A DNA stretch of 64,000 bases, taken from UBA8337 sp965221415 (lineage in GTDB: Bacteria > Pseudomonadota > Alphaproteobacteria > RS24). Below the pieces are notes generated by a model that had not been told where the DNA came from, did not search any database, and worked only from the letters and a program-made list of their open reading frames with translations. Shown one piece after another: positions 28,635 to 33,828 of this stretch; position 1 is the first letter of the stretch, and each line of letters opens with the position of its first letter. Where the stretch lies: contig OZ244887.1 of NCBI GenBank assembly GCA_965221415.1, positions 1,116,001 through 1,180,000 on the forward strand, in the 5' to 3' direction. The position numbers and the translations under genes are program-made.

Positions 28635-30140
28635 CTATTTTTTATCTGTGCCTTTTTTAGCAGGGGCTTTTTTCTTAGCCGCAGGCTTCTTGGCTGCGGG
28701 TTTCTTAGCCGCAGGTTTCTTGGCCGCAGACTTCTTGGCTGGCGTCTTTTTCTTAGCGGCAGGTTTCTTCTTGGCTGCTGCTTTTTTCTTGGGCTTTGAA
28801 ACCTCCGTCGTCGGCTCGCTTGTCAATTCTTCAATCGAGACAGGCTTGTCGGTGACACTGGCGAGTTCGCAAATAAAATCGACGACTTTTTCTTCAAAAA
28901 TCGGCGCGCGAATTTGTGCCATGGCTTCAGGGTTTTTCTGGAAATACTCGAACACTTGCTGCTCTTGGCCGGGGAATTGCTGAACGCGCTGCATCAGCCC
29001 TTGGTTTAGCTCTTCCTGCGACACCTCAATTTTATTGAGATTGCCGACTTCTGCCAACACTAACCCCGTGCGCACGCGACGCTCGGCAATCTGGCGATAC
29101 TCGGCGCGCAATTCATCTTCGCTTTCGTCGAGGTCTTTCAGCTCTTTGCTTTGACTTTTCAGCTCGTTTTCAAATTGCTGCCAAATCTGGCTGAACTCAA
29201 GCTCGACCATGCTTGGCGGTAGCTCGAAACCATGGGCTTCGGATAATTGGTCGAGCAGGTCTTTTTTCAAATGGCTGCGCGACATCTGATTATACTCCGT
29301 GCCGATTTGCTCGCGCATCGCGTCTTTCAGCTTGGCAAGGCTTTCCATGCCCAGCGACGTGGCAAAGCTCTCGCTAATCTCTGCGTCTTTCGGCTCGCTA
29401 ACCTCATGCACGGTGCAAGAAAACACCGCCGTTTTGCCAGCCAAATCGGCGGCGTTATAATCTTTTGGAAACGGCACGGTGACATCTATCGCATCACCGG
29501 CTTTGGCACCGATAAGCTGCTCTTCAAAGCCCGGAATAAACTGGCCAGAGCCAAGCTCGAGGTCAAAGCCTTCGCCTGCACCGCCTTCGAAAGCCTCGCC
29601 ATCGATACGGCCAAGGAAATCAATTTTCACGCGGTCGCCATTTTGCGACTTGGCCGTTTTGGCACGCGGCACGAACTCTTTGCGGTTTGAAGCCAGCTGC
29701 TCGAGGGCTTCCTCGACGCGCGCATCATCGACTTCGACGACGGGCTTTTCGAGTTTCACTTTTGAAAAATCGGCCAATTTGATGGGCGGGATAACTTCGT
29801 AGGTAATATCAAAAACCAAATCGGCTTTGCCGCCCATCACCGCGTCGACATCGCCGACCAATTTGATGGCGGGTTGCATGGCGGGACGCTCGTCGCGGTC
29901 GGTGATCATTTTCTGGCTCGTCTCGTTGACGGTTTCCTGAATCAGCTCACCCATCATTTGTTCGCCGAAGGTTTTTTTGATGTGCGGTACGGGCACTTTT
30001 CCGGGGCGAAAGCCTTTGAGTTGAACTTGGTCTTTCACGCTGTCGATTTTCTCGTCGAGCTTGGCTGTCAAATCGGTGGCGGCGACGGTGATTTGCATTT
30101 CGCGCGCCAGTCCTTCGGTGCTTACTTCTTTAATGTCCAT
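28635..30140 (-). CDS. tig: Trigger factor with lysine/alanine-rich C-terminal tail
   Basis: Ribosome-bound chaperone and peptidyl-prolyl isomerase meeting nascent chains at the exit tunnel. 501 residues. The N-terminal ribosome-binding domain carries GFRPGKVP (near residue 44), an FKBP-type PPIase domain lies at about 160-245, and the C-terminal chaperone arms reach ~440. Residues 449-501 form a tail of AAKKP-like repeats that most trigger factors lack. The start at 30140 (MDIKEVSTEG) gives the normal N terminus; the open frame extends upstream only because it reads through tRNA-Leu. It follows tRNA-Leu by 31 bases, so tRNA and mRNA may share a transcript. Confidence 0.95.
   Translation of the reverse strand: MDIKEVSTEGLAREMQITVAATDLTAKLDEKIDSVKDQVQLKGFRPGKVPVPHIKKTFGEQMMGELIQETVNETSQKMITDRDERPAMQPAIKLVGDVDAVMGGKADLVFDITYEVIPPIKLADFSKVKLEKPVVEVDDARVEEALEQLASNRKEFVPRAKTAKSQNGDRVKIDFLGRIDGEAFEGGAGEGFDLELGSGQFIPGFEEQLIGAKAGDAIDVTVPFPKDYNAADLAGKTAVFSCTVHEVSEPKDAEISESFATSLGMESLAKLKDAMREQIGTEYNQMSRSHLKKDLLDQLSEAHGFELPPSMVELEFSQIWQQFENELKSQSKELKDLDESEDELRAEYRQIAERRVRTGLVLAEVGNLNKIEVSQEELNQGLMQRVQQFPGQEQQVFEYFQKNPEAMAQIRAPIFEEKVVDFICELASVTDKPVSIEELTSEPTTEVSKPKKKAAAKKKPAAKKKTPAKKSAAKKPAAKKPAAKKPAAKKKAPAKKGTDKK
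28638..28796 (-). repeat. Low-complexity tail of tig (AAKKP-type codon repeats)
   Basis: 159 bases encode 53 residues made almost only of Lys, Ala and Pro, with 12- to 15-base units of the GCxAAGAAACCT type repeated imperfectly. Histone H1-like tails of this composition bind nucleic acid or polyanions. The repeats could vary in number between strains by slippage. Confidence 0.85.
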
Positions 30141-30171
30141 TTTTTCCTCTTTCCCCGCTAGGAGTAACTGT

Positions 30172-30256
30172 TGGTGCGGGCGAAGGGACTTGAACCCCCA
30201 CACCTCACGGTACCAGAACCTAAATCTGGCGCGTCTACCAATTCCGCCACGCCCGC
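30172..30256 (-). tRNA. tRNA-Leu (TAG)
   Basis: 85 bases with encoded CCA (30172-30174). The acceptor stem GCGGGCG pairs with CGCCCGC, the D arm is TGGCGGAATTGGTAGACGC, the anticodon loop ATTTAGGT gives TAG, a long variable arm (TACCGTGAGGTGT) is typical of leucine tRNAs, and the T arm is GGGGGTTCAAGTCCC. It lies immediately upstream of tig. Confidence 0.96.
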
Positions 30257-30344
30257 GAACCAATATAATGACCGCTTCATAGCAGGAGATGCACGCAAAG
30301 ACTAGCCCGAAGTGAGCCGATATGCCAAGCGAGGAAAGCGGAGC

Positions 30345-30590
30345 TTAATTCAGCGGTTTATCGTCATCTAGCACCTTGCTGGGCAGGTTTTTTTCTATCT
30401 CGGCTAATTTGATTTCTAATTCTTTATGTTTCTTGCGCAATTTATACATCATGAGGGGGCGGAAAAGCCCCAGAATAGCGACGATGACGCAAACTGTCGT
30501 GTAGAAACCGATAACCGTGACACCTTTGACCCAATCATTGGTTGAGCGCCATGTGCTCGTGATGTCTGCAAGAAAATGGTATTCGTCCAT
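30345..30590 (-). CDS. Small membrane protein, unknown function
   Basis: 81 residues from the ATG at 30590 (MDEYHFLADITST...). One hydrophobic helix at about 24-48 (VIGFYTTVCVIVAILGLF) is followed by a basic amphipathic stretch, KLRKKHKELEIKLAEIEK (about 52-69), likely a short cytoplasmic coiled coil. No family is recognised. AGAGAGGA lies 8 bases upstream of the ATG; an upstream in-frame ATG (30629) lacks such a site and would run into the repeat region. The first ~15 codons and the leader are duplicated twice upstream in tandem. Expression may depend on the structured leader. Whether it relates to the toxin-antitoxin-like pair 840 bases upstream is unknown. Confidence 0.65.
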   Translation of the reverse strand: MDEYHFLADITSTWRSTNDWVKGVTVIGFYTTVCVIVAILGLFRPLMMYKLRKKHKELEIKLAEIEKNLPSKVLDDDKPLN

Positions 30591-30617
30591 TTGTTCGTCC
30601 TCTCTGTTTAAACTAAA

Positions 30618-30719
30618 CGGCATTCGCAAGATGCGAGTGTCGGGGATTCACAAGCCGACTGACCCAACCGACTGCGGCGTATTTCACATAGGCGTATTTT
30701 ATTTCACCGCCACCCCGAC
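30618..30719. repeat. R1 repeat with 5' hairpin
   Basis: Core 30639-30719 is bounded by GTCGGGG and CCCCGAC. It is preceded by an 11-base hairpin arm pair around AGA (30618-30628 with 30632-30642), with two G-T pairs when read on the plus strand. The 40 bases between its GTATTT and CCCCGAC blocks are nearly identical to those in R2-R4. Confidence 0.85.
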
Positions 30720-30731
30720 CGAAGTCGAGCG

Positions 30732-30773
30732 TTATGTACTCGTGATGTCTGTGAAAAGATGATAGTCGTCCAT
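30732..30773 (-). CDS. 13-residue peptide from duplicated gene start (copy 2)
   Basis: MDDYHLFTDITST then TAA. It is the start of the small membrane gene in the second tandem unit, where the Trp codon TGG of the full gene is replaced by TAA. The ribosome site AGAGAGGA is kept. It may be translated as a leader peptide or be a mere remnant. Confidence 0.35.
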   Translation of the reverse strand: MDDYHLFTDITST

Positions 30774-30799
30774 TTGTTGTCCTCTCTGTTTAAACCAAA

Positions 30800-30901
30800 C
30801 GGCATTCGCAAGATGCGAGTGTCGGGGTTTCATAAGTCGACTAACCAAACCGACTGCGGCGTATTTCACCTAAGCGTATTTTATTCCACCGCCACCCCGA
30901 C
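30800..30901. repeat. R2 repeat with 5' hairpin
   Basis: Core 30821-30901 (GTCGGGG ... CCCCGAC). The inner stem AGTCG/CGACT is perfect, and the preceding hairpin at 30800-30824 has two G-T pairs. Confidence 0.85.
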
Positions 30902-30913
30902 CGAAGTCGAGCG

Positions 30914-30955
30914 CTATGTGCTCATCATGTCTGTGAAAAGATGATAGTCGTCCAT
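30914..30955 (-). CDS. 13-residue peptide from duplicated gene start (copy 3)
   Basis: MDDYHLFTDMMST then TAG, the outermost tandem copy of the small membrane gene start. Its ribosome site is a perfect AGGAGG, better than that of the full-length gene, which argues it is still translated. Confidence 0.35.
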   Translation of the reverse strand: MDDYHLFTDMMST

Positions 30956-30979
30956 TTGTCGTCCTCCTGTTAAACCAAA

Positions 30980-31081
30980 CGGCACTCGCAAGATGCGAGT
31001 GCCGGGGGTTCACAAGTCGAACAAACGAACGACCGCGGTGTATTTCACCGAAGGCGTATTTTATTTCACCGCCACCCCGAC
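30980..31081. repeat. R3 repeat with perfect 11-bp hairpin
   Basis: Core 31001-31081. The hairpin CGGCACTCGCA-AGA-TGCGAGTGCCG (30980-31004) is perfect, and CGGTG-TATTT-CACCG inside the core is also perfect. On the minus strand the hairpin is followed by TTTGGTTT and then the Shine-Dalgarno of the copy-3 peptide, an attenuator-like layout. Confidence 0.85.
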
Positions 31082-31205
31082 CGAAGTCGAGGAACGGATT
31101 TTCAGCTAGGAATGATGAGAAAAACGTTAACAGCCCAAAGGCTGCTTTCTCGTCGATGACGCACGCGACTCACGGCAGAAAGCACGAAACCCACGCACGA
31201 CACTC

Positions 31206-31300
31206 CCGCCGCGTTTGTTTGAGGTTGTGAAACCCCATCGCAACACCGTCCGCGTTGCAACAAAGATAAGTTCGCACATTTCGCCCGCAAGCAAAAGAAA
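31206..31300. repeat. B1 element
   Basis: First of three related ~100-base elements. It shares AAACCCCATCGCAAC-CCGTCCGCGTTGCAAC and TTCGCCCGCAAGCAAAAG with B2 and B3. A seven-base stem (31240-31246 with 31252-31258, one mismatch) closes the loop CGTCC. B1 is the most divergent copy. Confidence 0.7.
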
Positions 31301-31328
31301 ATTATTCGAGGAGAAAGGGAGGCAAAGT

Positions 31329-31407
31329 ATCGGGGGTTCGCAAGTCGGTCAGTGAACGACTGCGATGTATTTCACCGAAGCGTATTTTATTCCACCGCCA
31401 CCCCGAC
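31329..31407. repeat. R4 repeat
   Basis: Core between TCGGGG and CCCCGA with the inner stem AGTCG/CGACT. It lies just after the stop of the small membrane gene at 31429 and forms the left boundary of the antitoxin-like gene pair. Confidence 0.85.
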
Positions 31408-31428
31408 AGCAATACCCGAAAACTTAGT

Positions 31429-31785
31429 TTATTTTGGGGCAGGGAATAATCCCTTTATAACAAATCCGACAAGTCCAATGGCAGCGGCCGCAGTGCTACC
31501 GACTAAAAGCATAACCACATTGTCTGATAAATCAAAACTGTACACTTCGTACCCCTCTAAAACTAGCAGAATGGCAACAAAAGCGGAATAGAAAACGAGG
31601 TAACGATAAACCTTAGCCGCATACTCTTTTCGAAGATTCCGGTCAGCCAACCTATCGGCCATGTCATTTCGGTGAACTTCATCAGCATTTGATTTGTATG
31701 CCTCTCCAGCTAATACTTGCTCCTTGCCGCTAGATGAAAGCTCTTCGGTATTAAACGCCCCAGAGGTTTGCTTGGCTTGAGGCAT
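31429..31785 (-). CDS. Two-helix membrane protein, candidate toxin partner of the Panacea gene
   Basis: 118 residues. The N-terminal ~58 residues are hydrophilic and charged. Two membrane helices (61-79, YLVFYSAFVAILLVLEG; 89-112, NVVMLLVGSTAAAAIGLVGF) are joined by a short loop, and a KGLFPAPK tail follows. The ATG at 31785 lies 3 bases after the stop of the preceding Panacea-domain gene, with AGGG in that gene's last codons as ribosome site, so the two are translationally coupled. Small membrane proteins are among the known toxin classes paired with Panacea antitoxins, but no family was identified by search and a toxic effect is inference. It could equally be a harmless accessory membrane protein. 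Confidence 0.75.
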   Translation of the reverse strand: MPQAKQTSGAFNTEELSSSGKEQVLAGEAYKSNADEVHRNDMADRLADRNLRKEYAAKVYRYLVFYSAFVAILLVLEGYEVYSFDLSDNVVMLLVGSTAAAAIGLVGFVIKGLFPAPK

Positions 31786-31788
31786 CAA

Positions 31789-32247
31789 TTAGCCCTCATG
31801 AGAGAGACGTTCATAATACTGTTCGATAATATAATTGGGAATAATTACGCCACGCCCATAGTACTCGCCCTTCGTGACTTGATGCCACGGCGTTCCTTCT
31901 TTGTGCGTCAGAGCAACAAGTTGTCCAGCCGTGTATTTTCCGTAACCGTCAAAAGTTTGGTTAACGATGTTTTGCTCGTCCTCCGACAAATCGACTGAAT
32001 AAGAATCAAACAAACTATCAATGTGGCTACGCCCAAAGTGGCTAGTTCCACCATATAATTCAGGAATAACTGGGCCGTATTGCCAAGCCTCAACATCTTC
32101 TGAAATAAGCGACTCGCCATGAAGCCCCAACATCCAGCCATGCGCGACATAGACTATTTTCAGTAATTTAAGCGGAGTCATATCTCTATGCCCCGCATCA
32201 TTTGCCTTATCGACAAAGTGTTTGGCTACTTTAATTGCACTGTGCAT
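31789..32247 (-). CDS. Panacea-domain (DUF4065, SocA/GepA-like) protein, candidate antitoxin
   Basis: 152 residues covering almost exactly one Panacea domain. Visible hallmarks are the helix MTPLKLLKIVYVAHGWMLG (23-41) and EAWQYGPVIPELYGG (about 53-67), with a helical C-terminal half. Proteins of this family serve as antitoxins for many unrelated toxins, and Caulobacter SocA acts as a proteolysis adaptor for ClpXP. The gene is the first of a two-gene unit followed by a small membrane protein. Promoter-proximal direct repeats (32255-32281) could allow autoregulation. The region has no housekeeping genes and is bracketed by R elements, suggesting an acquired cassette. The domain call is firm; the antitoxin role is inferred from family and layout. 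Confidence 0.85.
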   Translation of the reverse strand: MHSAIKVAKHFVDKANDAGHRDMTPLKLLKIVYVAHGWMLGLHGESLISEDVEAWQYGPVIPELYGGTSHFGRSHIDSLFDSYSVDLSEDEQNIVNQTFDGYGKYTAGQLVALTHKEGTPWHQVTKGEYYGRGVIIPNYIIEQYYERLSHEG

Positions 32248-32254
32248 TTTGTTT

Positions 32255-32281
32255 CCCTACTTTAAGCTTCAGCCCTACTTT
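32255..32281 (-). promoter_or_regulatory. Direct repeats upstream of the Panacea gene
   Basis: On the minus strand AAAGTAGGG occurs twice with an 18-base period (32281-32273 and 32263-32255). The proximal copy overlaps the likely ribosome site. This is a possible operator for autoregulation. An AT-rich stretch upstream (TTGATT near 32309) could hold the promoter. Confidence 0.35.
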
Positions 32282-32504
32282 GACTAATTTAATAAAATAA
32301 ATCAAGAAGCGAGCCTGAGGACTACGGAGGACTTATCATCCTGCCATCATCAAACTCAGTTCCTGCTTCCTCTACATGATTCTCAAATGATAACAAAGCA
32401 AAAAGCTGCGGGCAAGTTTCACAGAGAAGTCATAAGAATCAATGCGAAAGCGTCAGGCTGAGGCTCGCCGCTCGTAGGCAATCTTCGCTAAATCACACAA
32501 ATGC

Positions 32505-32596
32505 GACACGAGGAGTGTCAGGGGTTAGTAAGCCGAGTGACTGAACGGCTGCGGTGTATTTCACCATGGTTTTTTTTATTCCACCGCCACCCCGAC
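32505..32596. repeat. R5 repeat with 5' hairpin
   Basis: Core 32517-32596 (GTCAGGGG ... CCCCGAC). The inner stem AGCCG/CGGCT (32531-32535 with 32546-32550) is changed on both sides relative to R2 and R4. The 5' hairpin GACAC-GAGGA-GTGTC is at 32505-32519. It forms the right boundary of the Panacea gene pair. Confidence 0.85.
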
Positions 32597-32647
32597 CAAG
32601 GTCGAGGAACGGATTTACAGCGCGGGCGACTCTCAACGAGCCACCTC

Positions 32648-32760
32648 TGCCGCAGTCATTTGGAGCTACTAAACCCCGTTACAATGCCGTTCGCATTGCA
32701 ACGGGCACAGGCTTGCACAGTTCGCCCACAGGCAAAAGAGGCAAAAGCGCTTTATTTTTC
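32648..32760. repeat. B2 element
   Basis: Shares GCCGCAGTCATTTGGAGCTA and the following CTAAACCCC with B3. The hairpin CAATGC-CGTTC-GCATTG (32682-32698) is perfect and covaries with B3 (CAACGC/GCGCTG). It ends in AAAAGCGCTTTATTT. Confidence 0.75.
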
Positions 32761-32779
32761 AAGAAATCAAAGAATAGAG

Positions 32780-32868
32780 ACACGAAGTGCCGGGGTTCGA
32801 AAGCCGAATGACTGAAACGGCTGCGATGTATTCCACCGAAGTTTTTTTTATTCCATCGCCGCCCCGAC
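32780..32868. repeat. R6 repeat
   Basis: Core 32789-32868 (GCCGGGG ... CCCCGAC) with the inner stem AGCCG/CGGCT at 32802-32822. It sits between B2 and B3, about 272 bases from R5. Confidence 0.8.
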
Positions 32869-32920
32869 CCGAGGCCGAGGAACGGATTTCAACGGACGTG
32901 AATTATAAATAAATCACCCT

Positions 32921-33024
32921 CGCCGCAGTCATTTGGAGCTACTAAACCCCATCGCAACGCCGTCCGCGCTGCAACGGGCACAAGCTTGCATATTTCGCTC
33001 GCAGGCAAAAGCGCTTTATTTGCC
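32921..33024. repeat. B3 element
   Basis: Closely matches B2 over about 100 bases, including the GCCGCAGTCATTTGGAGCTA block, the central hairpin (GCAACGC-CGTCC-GCGCTGC) and the terminal GGCAAAAGCGCTTTATTT. Confidence 0.75.
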
Positions 33025-33050
33025 AGAAACCAAATAATGGGGAGCAAAAT

Positions 33051-33130
33051 GTCGGGGGTTCACAGGCAGGCCAAACGACCCGCCCGCGATAGGCTTCATC
33101 GAAGCGTTTATGCCACCGCCACCGCCCGAT
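33051..33130. repeat. R7 repeat (divergent)
   Basis: Core from GTCGGGG to GCCCGAT. The outer stem TCGGG/CCCGA and an inner GGCAGG/CCCGCC arm pair are kept although the sequence has drifted. It marks the right end of the repeat array. Apart from R5-R7, B2-B3 and the Panacea promoter, the gap 32248-33173 shows no gene I can support. Confidence 0.65.
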
Positions 33131-33150
33131 AGAGCGCGCGTTTAATATTA

Positions 33151-33175
33151 AAGTAATACTTTAGATATATTACTT
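33151..33175 (-). terminator. Possible AT-rich terminator after the histidine phosphatase gene
   Basis: AAGTAATA (33151-33158) pairs with TATTACTT (33168-33175), overlapping the stop codon; an AT-rich but T-poor tract follows. It is a weak candidate. Confidence 0.3.
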
Positions 33176-33809
33176 AAGCCTTTTTACCTAAAGCGATTTT
33201 TATATCATCAGTTTCTTCGCCAAGCTGTACCAAAGACAATTTTTCACCGTCCGTTTCGAATATTGTCACCGAGCCATTCGCTGGTGAAAACGAGACAACA
33301 TTTTGCGTTTCATCTTGCGCATCTTGCGCAACACAATACGCAACATTCAGCGCGATGAAATGCGAAAACACCACCACATGCGGACCCAATTTCGCCATCC
33401 CATTCAGCGTCGCTGCGACATCATTATACCATCCTCTAAAATCGACTCCGCTCTCGACACTCACCTCATCTTCATACAGATCTTGCCATGTGCCTGACAT
33501 CACGCGGCGCAACCATTGCGTGCGTTCTGTTAAATCCTCAAGCGGTGATGGAATCTCCGATACCCCCTCCTCGATTTGCAGCGGCACGTCCAACGCCATC
33601 GCCAAGGGTGCTGCCGTTTGGCGACATCGCTTGAGGGGGCTAGAGAAAACCGATGCAGGATTTGTCGTTGATGTTGGCACAAAGGCGCGTACCGTATCGG
33701 CGAGCGTAACGGCTTGTGCGAGTCCTAAATCAGCCAATCCGGGGTCGGCATCGCCATCCCACCCCGTAGCTGCCTTGCCGTGGCGTATCATATATATACG
33801 TGTCATCAT
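33174..33809 (-). CDS. Histidine phosphatase family protein (phosphoglycerate mutase-like)
   Basis: 211 residues of the branch-1 histidine phosphatase fold. The catalytic RHG motif is YMIRHGKA (H10 is the phospho-acceptor), SSPLKRCRQTA (about 75-85) carries the second-motif arginine, and VVFSHFIALN near residue 150 provides the second catalytic histidine. The substrate cannot be told from sequence. The start at 33809 (ATGATGACACG) has GGAG 7 bases upstream; the longer open frame would overlap the preceding thiolase-like gene. It follows that gene by 19 bases, so the two are probably one transcript. Confidence 0.87.
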   Translation of the reverse strand: MMTRIYMIRHGKAATGWDGDADPGLADLGLAQAVTLADTVRAFVPTSTTNPASVFSSPLKRCRQTAAPLAMALDVPLQIEEGVSEIPSPLEDLTERTQWLRRVMSGTWQDLYEDEVSVESGVDFRGWYNDVAATLNGMAKLGPHVVVFSHFIALNVAYCVAQDAQDETQNVVSFSPANGSVTIFETDGEKLSLVQLGEETDDIKIALGKKA

Positions 33810-33828
33810 GTTCTTTCTCCATCTGGTT

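Larger units (their letters stand above)
30544..31090 (-). repeat. Tandem 182-183 bp leader duplication (three units)
   Basis: Three head-to-tail units start at 30544, 30727 and 30909. Each holds, read on the minus strand, an R element, a hairpin, a Shine-Dalgarno sequence and the first codons (MD[E/D]YH...TDITST) of the small membrane gene. Only the unit at 30544 continues into the full gene. Homology ends at the shared GAGCG/GAGGA position, the probable recombination point. Copies differ at roughly one base in ten, so the duplication is not recent. Confidence 0.9.

Noticed and set aside
28638..28796. Frameshift or assembly artefact producing the Lys/Ala tail of trigger factor
   Set aside because: The frame is continuous with the conserved domains, ends at a normal stop, and the composition is a coherent H1-like pattern.
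30172..30256. tRNA-Leu as an integration (att) site for the accessory island
   Set aside because: The 3' end of the tRNA faces tig, not the island, and no integrase or partial tRNA copy is seen.
30141..30263. N-terminal extension of the trigger factor frame
   Set aside because: The extension is read from the tRNA-Leu gene; the ATG at 30140 gives the family N terminus.
30517..30944. Plus-strand open frames in the tandem repeats (for example ending ATPTEVERYVLVMSVKR)
   Set aside because: They arise because each repeat is open in the same frame. There are no ribosome sites, and their similarity follows the DNA repeat rather than a protein family.
30618..33130. Integron cassette array (R elements as attC sites)
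   Set aside because: The R elements are structured and lie between small genes, but they lack the RYYYAAC/GTTRRRY core sites and no integrase gene is in the window.
30517..33130. CRISPR array
   Set aside because: The repeats are long, imperfect and irregularly spaced, and no cas genes are present.
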